Positions 29,206 to 35,735 of a stretch of DNA of 35,735 nucleotides are shown piece by piece. The translations under genes were made by a program, and so were the position numbers. This DNA is from DASTHS01 sp035718085. GTDB taxonomy: Bacteria > Actinomycetota > Acidimicrobiia > Acidimicrobiales > Palsa-688. Position 1 is the first letter of the stretch. Each line of letters opens with the position of its first letter. Where the stretch lies: positions 1-35,735 of the forward strand of contig DASTHS010000018.1 of the NCBI GenBank assembly GCA_035718085.1, given 5' to 3'. The notes under the pieces were generated by a model, which saw nothing but the letters and a program-made list of their open reading frames with translations, was not told where the DNA came from and searched no databases.

Positions 29206-30279
29206 GTGACCCCGGCCCTGCCGCCCCACCCCGACGACGTGGCCTGGCCCACCGAGGGCTGGCCGGTCGCCGACCCGCCCGACGGGTGGGGGCTCCCCGA
29301 GGTCGCCGGGGCGGTGTTCTCGGCGCCCGACGCCGGCGCCACCTACGCCGTGGCCGCCGCCCACCGGGGCCGCCGGGTGTTCGAGCGCCACGCCGGGGCC
29401 CTCGAGCACTGGGACCGGCCGGCCGAGCCGGTGGGGCCGGCGACCCGGCTGCTGAGCTGGTCGGTCGCCAAGTCGGTGCTGCACCTGGCCGTGGGCGTGC
29501 TGGTCGGCGAGGGCCTCCTGGACCTGCACGCCCCCGCCCCCGTGCCGGGGTGGGCGTCGCCCGGTGACCCTCGCCGGGCCATCACCCTCGAGCACCTCCT
29601 CACCATGCGCGACGGGCTCGACTGGGTCGAGGCCTACGACCCGGCGGCGGGCCGCAGCGACGTCATCACCATGCTGTTCGGAGGCCCGGGAGCGAAGCCC
29701 CAGGCCGACGTCGCCGCCTTCGCCGCCGACCGCGCCGCGGTGGCCGAGCCCGGCGCCCGCTACCTCTACTCGAGCGGCACCACCAACATCGTGTCCGGCA
29801 TCGTGGCCCGCACGGTCGGCCCCGGCCCGGCATACGAGGCGTGGCTGCGCCGGGTGCTGTTCGACCCCCTCGGCGCCGACCCGCGCCTCACCTTCGACGA
29901 CGCCGGCACGTGGATCGCCTCGTCGTACCTGTACGCCACCAGCGACGACTGGCTGCGCATCGGGGAGCTGGTGCTGCGCGACGGGGTGTGGGAGGGCCGG
30001 CGGCTGCTGCCCGCCGGCTGGGTCGACCACGGCCGGCGGCTGCGCTCGCCCGACGACGGCCTGGCGCCGTTCGGCCACGGCGCCCACTGGTGGGCCGACG
30101 GCGACCGGCTGGGCACCTTCGCCGGCGAGGGCTACGAAGGGCAGTGGCTGCTGGTCGTGCCCGGCCTCGACCTGGTGGTCGCCCGGTTCGGCAAGGCCCC
30201 GCCGGGGTCGGGCGCCACCCTGGCCTGGGTGCTGTCGCTGCTCGACACCGTCGCCGGGGCGGCGGGCCTCAGCCGGTGA
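29206..30279 (+). CDS. Serine beta-lactamase-family hydrolase (class C-like)
   Basis: A 357-residue serine hydrolase of the beta-lactamase/esterase/DD-peptidase superfamily. The catalytic SxxK is SVAK (S86, K89) and the second motif is YSS (Y188, S190). GLDWVEAYDP, ARYLYSSGTTNIVSGIVAR and a WWADGDRLGTFAGEGYEGQ end segment are typical of the 6-aminohexanoate-dimer hydrolase/EstB-like branch. No signal peptide is seen, so it is probably cytoplasmic and less likely to give drug resistance. Its last 11 bases overlap the end of the opposing site-2 protease gene. Confidence 0.92.
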   Translation: MTPALPPHPDDVAWPTEGWPVADPPDGWGLPEVAGAVFSAPDAGATYAVAAAHRGRRVFERHAGALEHWDRPAEPVGPATRLLSWSVAKSVLHLAVGVLVGEGLLDLHAPAPVPGWASPGDPRRAITLEHLLTMRDGLDWVEAYDPAAGRSDVITMLFGGPGAKPQADVAAFAADRAAVAEPGARYLYSSGTTNIVSGIVARTVGPGPAYEAWLRRVLFDPLGADPRLTFDDAGTWIASSYLYATSDDWLRIGELVLRDGVWEGRRLLPAGWVDHGRRLRSPDDGLAPFGHGAHWWADGDRLGTFAGEGYEGQWLLVVPGLDLVVARFGKAPPGSGATLAWVLSLLDTVAGAAGLSR

Positions 30280-31033
30280 GCAAGTGCACCCAGGCCCGCT
30301 CCGCGGGGCCGAACACGTGGGAGAGCACCCGCCCGCCGTCGACGAGGACCAGCACGAGCAGCACCGGCATGGCGTAGCGGCGCACCTGCAGCCAGGCCGG
30401 CCACGCCGACGCCGGCAGCAGCCGCTCGACCACCGCCGAGCCGTCGAGGGGCGGCAGCGGGATGAGGTTGAACACCATCAGGGTGACGTTGAGGAACCCG
30501 AGCAGGAAGATGACCCGGTCGACCAGGTCGACGGCGCCGAGGCCGCCGAAGCTCAACGCCGCCGACAGCGCGGCGACGGTGCCCGGCGGGCGGACCACGC
30601 GCAGCACCACGATCGACAGGCCGGCGAGGGCGGCGTTGACCGCCGGCCCGGCCAGGCTGGTGACCAGCGACCCGTTGCGGGGGGAGCGCATCCGCGCCGG
30701 GTTCACCGGCACCGGCTTGGCGTAGCCGAAGGCGCCGAGGCCGGAGAGGGCGAGCACGGCGGGCAGCACCAGGGTGCCGACGGGGTCGACGTGGCGGAGG
30801 GGGTTGAGGGTGAGGCGGCCGGCGCGCCGGGCGGTGTCGTCACCGCACGCCAGGGCGACGACGCCGTGGCTGACCTCGTGGAGGATGATCGACGGCACGA
30901 TCACCGCGAACACCAGCAGGGTGGTGGTCGACAAGGTGTGGCGCAGGGCGTAGACGGCCAGCAGGATCAGCCCGATCGCCACCAGCGCCTGGGGATGGGG
31001 CCGGCGCGACGCGGACGGCGGGCGGGGGTGCAC
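30269..31033 (-). CDS. Site-2 protease-type zinc metalloprotease
   Basis: A 254-residue membrane metalloprotease (M50). The zinc motif HEVSHG lies in a helix at about 53-58, and the second ligand motif is NLIPLPPLDGS. Hydrophobic stretches lie at about 17-34, 39-60, 84-102, 121-142 and 160-190, and near the end. It belongs to the short group without a PDZ domain, common next to trpS-scpA-scpB. GTG at 31033 gives a protein starting just before the first helix. CACCCT lies 6 bases upstream, a near match to the TANNNT boxes. Substrate unknown; family members cut inside membrane helices, often of anti-sigma factors. Confidence 0.93.
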   Translation of the reverse strand: MHPRPPSASRRPHPQALVAIGLILLAVYALRHTLSTTTLLVFAVIVPSIILHEVSHGVVALACGDDTARRAGRLTLNPLRHVDPVGTLVLPAVLALSGLGAFGYAKPVPVNPARMRSPRNGSLVTSLAGPAVNAALAGLSIVVLRVVRPPGTVAALSAALSFGGLGAVDLVDRVIFLLGFLNVTLMVFNLIPLPPLDGSAVVERLLPASAWPAWLQVRRYAMPVLLVLVLVDGGRVLSHVFGPAERAWVHLLTG

Positions 31034-31065
31034 GCCGACAGGGTGGCAGGCGCCGCGCCGCTCGC

Positions 31066-31105
31066 GTCGGCGGGTCGGCGGGTCGGCGGGTCGGCGGGTC
31101 GGCGG
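31066..31105. repeat. Five perfect copies of the 8-mer GTCGGCGG
   Basis: A 40-bp exact tandem array lies between the MFS gene end (31117) and the site-2 protease start (31033). It is a likely slippage-prone site. An 8-bp unit would not keep frame if translated, but the region appears non-coding. Confidence 0.85.
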
Positions 31106-31116
31106 CGGGGGCCGCG

Positions 31117-32499
31117 CTACTCGGCGGGCGGGGCGGCTGGGGCGGCCGGCACGACCATCGGGGGCAGCTCCTCGGCGGCGGCGCCCGGGCCGGCCGCCGC
31201 CCCGGCTCCAGCCACCGGCGGGGCGGGCATGCGGCGCACCGAGCGCACCCCCGGCGAGGTGGCGACCCAGCCGACCGCGGTGAGCCCCCCGGCGGCGGCC
31301 ACCCACAACGCGGGGCGCAGCCCGACGGTCGAGCCGAGGACCCCGCCGGCCAGCGCGCCGAGCGGCATGACGCCCCACACGACCGTGCGGACGCTGGCGT
31401 TCATCCGCCCGAGCAGCGCCGGTGGGCACAGCGTCTGGCGGAGGCTCACCTGGTTGACGTTGTAGGCGACGGCCCCGAAGCTGGCGAGGAGCTGGCCGGC
31501 GACGACGACGCCGACGACGTCGGCCCGGGTGGCGAGGGGCGCCAGCACACCACCGACGCCGAAACACACCGACGACGCCAGGATGGTGCGGCCGACCCCC
31601 AGGCGGCGGGCCAGCGGGGCGGCGGTGACGGCGCCGGCCAGGCCGCCGACGGCGCCGGCGGCGAACACCACGCCGATCAGGGCGGGTGACAGGTGCATCG
31701 AGCGGCGGAGGAACACCAACAGCACGGCTTCGGCCAGCGAGGAGAAGAAGTTGGCGGTGGCTGTGCAAGCGGCCACCGCCCGGATGCGGGGCTCGCCGGC
31801 GACGAAGCGGAGGCCCTCGGCGATGTCGGCGCGCACCGTGCGCCTCGCCGCCGGCGGCGGGCTCTCGTCGGGGGCCCGGATGGCGGCCAGGCTGACCACC
31901 GACACGACGAAGCTGACCGCGTCGGCGGCGACCGCGCCCGCGGCGCCCAGTGCGCCCACCAGGGCGCCGGCGACCGCCGGGCCCCCGACCTGGGCGCCCG
32001 AGGAGGTGGCCTGCAGCTTGCCGTTGGCCTCGACCAGGGCATCGCGACCGACCAGGTCCGGCAGCTCCGACTGGTAGGCGACGTCGAAGAACACCGTGAG
32101 CAGCCCGGTGACCACCGCGGCCAGGTAGAGGTGTGCGAGGGTCAGGGCCCCCGCCCACCACGCCACCGGCACGCTGCCGAGCACCACGGCACGCCCGGCG
32201 TCGGCGGCGACCATGAGCCGCCGCTTGCGGGTGCGGTCGACCACCACCCCGGCCGGCAGCCCGGCGAAGAGGAACGCCGCGCTGGTGCACGCGGTCAGCG
32301 CGCCGACGGCGAAGGTGCCCACCTTGAGGGTGTCGATGGCGACCAGCGGCAGGGCCAGCACGGTGACCTGGCTGCCGGCCTCGCTCACCGCCTGCCCCGA
32401 CCAGAGCAGGAGGAAGTCGCGGTGGCGCCACAGGCCGCCCCGCCGCCCCGCCGGCGTCGTGCTCGCCAGCCCACCCGCCCCGCCCGCCACGGCCGCCAT
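31117..32499 (-). CDS. MFS transporter (drug-efflux-like)
   Basis: A 460-residue major facilitator protein with about 11-12 hydrophobic helices. The family A-motif region reads GLPAGVVVDRTRKRRLM (about 79-95), and WRHRDFLLLWSGQAVSEAGSQV opens helix 1. These match the enterobactin-exporter/MFS_3 type common in actinobacteria. A Pro/Ala-rich tail of about 40 residues follows the last helix. An alternative GTG at 32490 has a TAGGCA box 8 bases before it. Substrate unknown. The gene is separate from Nudix by 33 bases and from the protease by 83 bases with the 8-mer repeat. Confidence 0.92.
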   Translation of the reverse strand: MAAVAGGAGGLASTTPAGRRGGLWRHRDFLLLWSGQAVSEAGSQVTVLALPLVAIDTLKVGTFAVGALTACTSAAFLFAGLPAGVVVDRTRKRRLMVAADAGRAVVLGSVPVAWWAGALTLAHLYLAAVVTGLLTVFFDVAYQSELPDLVGRDALVEANGKLQATSSGAQVGGPAVAGALVGALGAAGAVAADAVSFVVSVVSLAAIRAPDESPPPAARRTVRADIAEGLRFVAGEPRIRAVAACTATANFFSSLAEAVLLVFLRRSMHLSPALIGVVFAAGAVGGLAGAVTAAPLARRLGVGRTILASSVCFGVGGVLAPLATRADVVGVVVAGQLLASFGAVAYNVNQVSLRQTLCPPALLGRMNASVRTVVWGVMPLGALAGGVLGSTVGLRPALWVAAAGGLTAVGWVATSPGVRSVRRMPAPPVAGAGAAAGPGAAAEELPPMVVPAAPAAPPAE

Positions 32500-32532
32500 G
32501 CCTACCAGGCGCGCGCCGGGGACGGCCTCCGG

Positions 32533-33075
32533 TCACCCGCCGCCGCGGGCGAGCACCATGGTCAGGCCGATGATCGTCTTGGCGTCGACCAGCTCGCCCC
32601 GGGCGATCATGGCGGGCACGTCGGCCAGGTCCACCTCGTGCACGCTCGAGTGCTGCTCCTCGACGCCCTGCAGGTCGAGCTCGGCGGCGCGGAGGTCGGT
32701 GCCGAGGTAGAGCAGGAAGTGCTCGTCGCTGTAGCCGACCGAGGTGTAGAAGCGGGCGAGCAGCTCGAGGTGGCCGGGCCGGCGGCCGACCTCCTCCACC
32801 AGTTCACGGGCGGCGGTCACCTCCGGTGCCTCGCCCTCGACGTCGCGCTTGCCGGCCGGGATCTCGAGCAGCTCCGCGTCGGCCGCCGCCCGGTATTGGC
32901 GCACCAGCAGCACCCGCCCGTCGTCGAGCAGTGGCACCACCCCGACCGCCCCCGGGTGGTGCACCAGGGTGCGCTCGAAGGTGTCACCGTCGGGGCCCTC
33001 GAAGCGGCCGGTGGCCACGGTGATCAGGTTGGTGGCCAGCAGCTCGGTCTCGTCGAGCTTGCGGAACCCCGGCAC
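32533..33075 (-). CDS. Nudix hydrolase, ADP-ribose pyrophosphatase-like
   Basis: A 180-residue Nudix protein. The Nudix box runs from AGKRDVEGE to ARELVEEVG (about 82-104), with the metal-binding REL-x-EE-x-G core. The preceding RVLLVRQYRAAADAELLEIPAGKRD is typical of ADP-ribose pyrophosphatases, which cut ADP-ribose to AMP and ribose-5-phosphate. GTG at 33075 begins 1 base after the pyrG stop, so it is read with pyrG. This pyrG-Nudix order is usual in actinobacteria. A longer upstream reading is only the shadow of pyrG. Confidence 0.93.
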   Translation of the reverse strand: MPGFRKLDETELLATNLITVATGRFEGPDGDTFERTLVHHPGAVGVVPLLDDGRVLLVRQYRAAADAELLEIPAGKRDVEGEAPEVTAARELVEEVGRRPGHLELLARFYTSVGYSDEHFLLYLGTDLRAAELDLQGVEEQHSSVHEVDLADVPAMIARGELVDAKTIIGLTMVLARGGG

Positions 33076-33076
33076 C

Positions 33077-34741
33077 TCAGCGGGTGCCGGCGAGGGCGTC
33101 GACCCGGGCGTCGACGCCCCGGCGGCTGTGAGCCAGGGCGGCGCCGACGAGCTCCCGGAACAGCGGGTGGGGTCGGTCGGGGCGGCTGGTGAACTCCGGG
33201 TGGGCCTGGGTCCCCACCCAGAACGGGTGGCCCGGCAGCTCGATGAACTCGACCAGGCGGCCGTCGGGGGAGGTGCCCGAGCAGCGCAGGCCCGACTCCT
33301 CGAGGCGCGCCCGGTAGCGGGGGTTGACCTCGAGGCGGTGGCGGTGCCGCGCGTAGACGACCTCGCTGCCGTAGGCCCCGGCGACAACCGAGCCCGGCTG
33401 CAGGCGGGCCGGCCAGGTGCCCAGGCGCATGGTGCCGCCCTTCTCGACCACCTGGCGCTGCTCGTCCATCAGGTCGATGACCAGGTGCTCGGAGCGGCTG
33501 TCGAGCTCCCGGGAGCTGGCGTCGGCCAGCCCGGCGACGTTCCTCGCCCAGTCGACCACCATCATCTGCAACCCGAGGCACAGGCCAAGGCACGGGATGC
33601 CGTGCTCGCGGGCGTAGGCGGCGGCGCAGATCATCCCCTCGAGCCCCCGCTCGCCGAACCCGCCGGGGATGACGATCCCGTCGAGGTCGTGGAGCCGCTC
33701 CTCGGCGAGGAGGCCCTCGACCTCTTCGGCCTGGACCCACACCAGCTCGACGGCCGCCCCGTGGGCGTAGCCGCCGTGGCGGAGGGCCTCGACCACCGAC
33801 AGGTAGGCGTCGGGCAGGTTGACGTACTTGCCGATCAGGCCGATGCGCACCGGCGTGGTGGCCGCCTCGACGCGGCGCACGAGCTCTTCCCACGCCGACA
33901 GGTCGAGGGGGTGGGCCGGGGTGCCGTCGGGGCCCACGCCGTCGAAGCGCAGCAGCTTGCAGACGTAGTCGTCGAGGCCTTCCTCGTGGAGGCTGAGGGG
34001 GATCTCGTAGAGGTTGGGGGCGTCCTGGCAGCTCACGACCGCCTCTTCGGGCACCTCGCAGAGCAGGGAGATCTTGCGCTTGAGCGACGAGCTGATGGCC
34101 CGGTCGGAGCGGCAGATGATCACGTCGGGCTGGATGCCCCGGCTGCGCAGCTCGGTGACCGAGTGCTGGGTGGGCTTGGTCTTCTGCTCCCCGGAGGGAC
34201 CCAGGTAGGGCACCAGGGTGACGTGCACGTAGCAGACGTTGTCGCGCCCGACGTCCATGCGGAACTGCCGGATGGCCTCGAGGAACGGGAGTATCTCGAT
34301 GTCGCCGACCGTGCCGCCCACCTCGGTGATGACCACGTCGACGTCGTCGGCCGCCAGGCGGGTGACCCGGGCCTTGATCTCGTCGGTGATGTGGGGGATG
34401 ACCTGCACCGTCTTGCCCAGGTAGTCGCCGCGTCGTTCCTTGGAGATCACGCCCTGGTAGATCGACCCGGTGGTGGCGTTGGAGTCGCGGTGCAGGTTCT
34501 CGTCGATGAACCGCTCGTAGTGACCGAGGTCGAGGTCGGTCTCGCCGCCGTCCTCGGTGACGAAGACCTCGCCGTGCTCGAAGGGGTTCATCGTGCCGGG
34601 GTCGACGTTGAGGTACGGGTCGAGCTTCTGCATCGTCACCCGCAGGCCTCGGCTCTTGAGCAGCCGGCCGAGCGAGGAGGCGGTGAGCCCCTTGCCCAGC
34701 GAGCTGGCCACACCGCCGGTGACGAAGATGTGCTTCGCCAA
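33077..34741 (-). CDS. pyrG: CTP synthase
   Basis: A 554-residue enzyme making CTP from UTP, ATP and glutamine. The N-terminal synthase domain begins MAKHIFVTGGVASSLGKG and includes the K/G P-loop, EVGGTVGDIEILPFLEA and RSDRAISS. The C-terminal class I glutaminase domain (about 285-545) has the nucleophile Cys in CLGLCLGLQ and a final HPEF triad His. The TTG at 34741 is the start: it gives the canonical opening residues and has TGGAGG 7 bases before it. A longer ATG reading would add 11 unrelated residues. It lies between recN and Nudix. Confidence 0.97.
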   Translation of the reverse strand: MAKHIFVTGGVASSLGKGLTASSLGRLLKSRGLRVTMQKLDPYLNVDPGTMNPFEHGEVFVTEDGGETDLDLGHYERFIDENLHRDSNATTGSIYQGVISKERRGDYLGKTVQVIPHITDEIKARVTRLAADDVDVVITEVGGTVGDIEILPFLEAIRQFRMDVGRDNVCYVHVTLVPYLGPSGEQKTKPTQHSVTELRSRGIQPDVIICRSDRAISSSLKRKISLLCEVPEEAVVSCQDAPNLYEIPLSLHEEGLDDYVCKLLRFDGVGPDGTPAHPLDLSAWEELVRRVEAATTPVRIGLIGKYVNLPDAYLSVVEALRHGGYAHGAAVELVWVQAEEVEGLLAEERLHDLDGIVIPGGFGERGLEGMICAAAYAREHGIPCLGLCLGLQMMVVDWARNVAGLADASSRELDSRSEHLVIDLMDEQRQVVEKGGTMRLGTWPARLQPGSVVAGAYGSEVVYARHRHRLEVNPRYRARLEESGLRCSGTSPDGRLVEFIELPGHPFWVGTQAHPEFTSRPDRPHPLFRELVGAALAHSRRGVDARVDALAGTR

Positions 34742-34748
34742 GTGGGAA

Positions 34749-34753
34749 CCTCC
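34749..34753 (-). promoter_or_regulatory. Ribosome binding site GGAGG before pyrG TTG start
   Basis: GGAGG on the minus strand lies 7 bases before the TTG at 34741 and decides this unusual start codon. Confidence 0.65.
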
Positions 34754-34775
34754 AGTGCTCGACGCCCCGGCCACC

Positions 34776-35735
34776 CTACCGGGCGCGCGAGGGCCGCTCG
34801 GCGGATGGACGGCTCCCCGAGAGCAGCTCCTCGGCGTGGCGGCGGGCCGTGGCGCTGTCGGGCCGCCCGGAGAGCATCCGCGACAGCTCGACCACCCGCC
34901 CGGCCCGGTCGAGCGGCGTGGCGGTGGCCCGGGTGCGGCCGTCGAGCTCTGCCTTGGCCACCGCCAGGTGGGCGTCGGCGGCCGCCGCCACCTGCGGGAG
35001 GTGGGTCACCACCAGCACCTGGTGGGCGGACGCCAGGCTGGCCAGGGCCCGGCCCACCGCCACCGCCGCCTCGCCGCCGATGCCGGCGTCGACCTCGTCG
35101 AAGACGAGGGTGCGCCCGTCGGCGCCTCCCCGGTGGTGCTGGGCGGCCCGGTCGGCTCCGGGCTGGTCGGGTGGAGGCCCGTCGGGTGGAGGCTGGTCGG
35201 GTGCGCGACCGGCGTGCAGGCCGCCGAGCACGAGCCGCAACGCGAGCATGGTGCGCGCCAGCTCCCCGCCCGAGGCCACCTTCGCCAGCGGCAGGGCCGG
35301 CTCGCCCGGGTTGGCGCCGAGCAGCCAGGTCACCGTCGCGCCGTCGGGCTCCGGCCCCACGGCGATCTCGAAGCGGGCGCGGGGCATGGCCAGGCTGCGC
35401 AGCTCGGCCTCGACGGCGGCCGCCAGCGCCGGTGCCGCCACCCGCCGGGCAGCGCCGACGGCGGCGGCCGCCGCGTCGGCGGAGCGGGCGGCCGCCTCGC
35501 GCTCGGCGGTGAGCCTGGCGGCTCGGGCGTCCCAGCCCTCGAGCTCGGTCAACCGGGCGCGGGCGGCGACGCCGAAGTCGATGACGTCGGCGAGGGAGTC
35601 GCCGTACTTCCGGCGCAGGTCACGCAGCAACTGGCGGCGGGCGACCACGGCGGCGAGGCGCTCGGGGTCGTCGTCGAAGCCCTCGGCCAGGGCCCGGGCG
35701 TCGCTGGCGGCGTCGGCCAGCTCCGCTTGGAGCAC
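34776..35735 (-). CDS. recN: DNA repair protein RecN (C-terminal part, 5' end outside window)
   Basis: The last 319 residues of RecN, an SMC-like ATPase of double-strand-break repair; the N-terminus lies beyond the right edge. Visible parts are the end of the coiled coil (LAAVVARRQLLRDLRRKYGDSL), the ABC signature (ASGGELARTMLALRLVLGG), Walker B (LVFDEVDAGIGG) and the VTHLPQVAAAAD D-loop/switch. Between signature and Walker B is an extra stretch of about 36 residues rich in Pro, Asp and Gln (codons 35109-35216). Most family members have only a short link there. It is read before pyrG with 34 bases between them. Confidence 0.95.
   Translation of the reverse strand: MLQAELADAASDARALAEGFDDDPERLAAVVARRQLLRDLRRKYGDSLADVIDFGVAARARLTELEGWDARAARLTAEREAAARSADAAAAAVGAARRVAAPALAAAVEAELRSLAMPRARFEIAVGPEPDGATVTWLLGANPGEPALPLAKVASGGELARTMLALRLVLGGLHAGRAPDQPPPDGPPPDQPGADRAAQHHRGGADGRTLVFDEVDAGIGGEAAVAVGRALASLASAHQVLVVTHLPQVAAAADAHLAVAKAELDGRTRATATPLDRAGRVVELSRMLSGRPDSATARRHAEELLSGSRPSAERPSRAR
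35161..35205. repeat. 15-bp tandem repeat inside recN
   Basis: Three near-identical 15-base units (35161-35175, 35176-35190, 35191-35205) encode, on the minus strand, alternating Pro-Asp-Gln/Gly-Pro-Pro segments. The 15-base period keeps the reading frame, so the unit number can change without breaking recN. Confidence 0.75.

Noticed and set aside
29206..30279. Antibiotic-resistance beta-lactamase
   Set aside because: It has no signal peptide and resembles the esterase/aminohexanoate-dimer-hydrolase branch, so resistance cannot be claimed.
31066..31105. CRISPR-like or regularly spaced repeat array
   Set aside because: The units are 8 bp and directly adjoining with no spacers, so it is a simple tandem repeat.

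Overview
The window is very GC-rich (C or G at almost every third codon position), tightly packed bacterial DNA. It uses many GTG starts, a few TTG starts, and many 4-base ATGA/GTGA gene overlaps. Gene content (scpA-scpB-rluB-tyrA-aroA-cmk-plsC, recN-pyrG-Nudix, an F420-type luciferase-like oxidoreductase, a membrane Ser/Thr kinase) and TANNNT -10 boxes sitting 6-9 bases before start codons point to an actinobacterium. My best guess is class Acidimicrobiia, but that is inference only. Both edges cut genes: a haem-b-like membrane protein on the left and recN on the right.

Left part (1-8448). A cytochrome-b-like membrane protein, an LLM-class oxidoreductase and an SRPBCC protein lie on the minus strand. 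A response regulator/histidine kinase pair follows on the plus strand. Then comes a six-gene plus-strand operon whose members all overlap by 4 bases: a DUF6069-like membrane protein, a TM-anchored Thr/Pro-rich protein, ApbE flavin transferase, a ferric-reductase-like transmembrane haem protein, a NuoF-like flavoprotein and a small ferredoxin. Read together they look like a route moving electrons from cytoplasmic NAD(P)H/ferredoxin through a membrane haem protein to an extracytoplasmic flavin. The expected FMN-binding domain is missing; in its place is a short protein ending in a flavinylation-like SGAS motif. This is the most interesting part of the window.

Middle part (8504-15894). A carboxymuconolactone-decarboxylase-family protein, a stand-alone molybdenum hydroxylase large subunit and an SDR dehydrogenase form a probable catabolic group. 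Next are small proteins (zinc ribbon plus membrane helix, SRPBCC, acidic disordered protein). A membrane Ser/Thr kinase then converges on a membrane PP2C/SpoIIE-type phosphatase across a palindrome holding both stop codons.

Right part (15941-35735) is mainly conserved housekeeping: der and a DUF512 radical-SAM/PDZ protein; ispH; plsC-cmk-aroA-tyrA (lipid, nucleotide and aromatic amino acid synthesis); rluB-scpB-scpA (rRNA pseudouridylation and chromosome condensation); trpS; an NCS1 permease with a sulfurtransferase; a serine beta-lactamase-family protein; a site-2 protease; an MFS exporter; Nudix hydrolase; pyrG; and the C-terminal part of recN, which carries a repeat-encoded Pro/Asp insertion. 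No tRNA, rRNA, CRISPR array, insertion sequence or phage gene was seen, and no gap between genes exceeds 300 bases.
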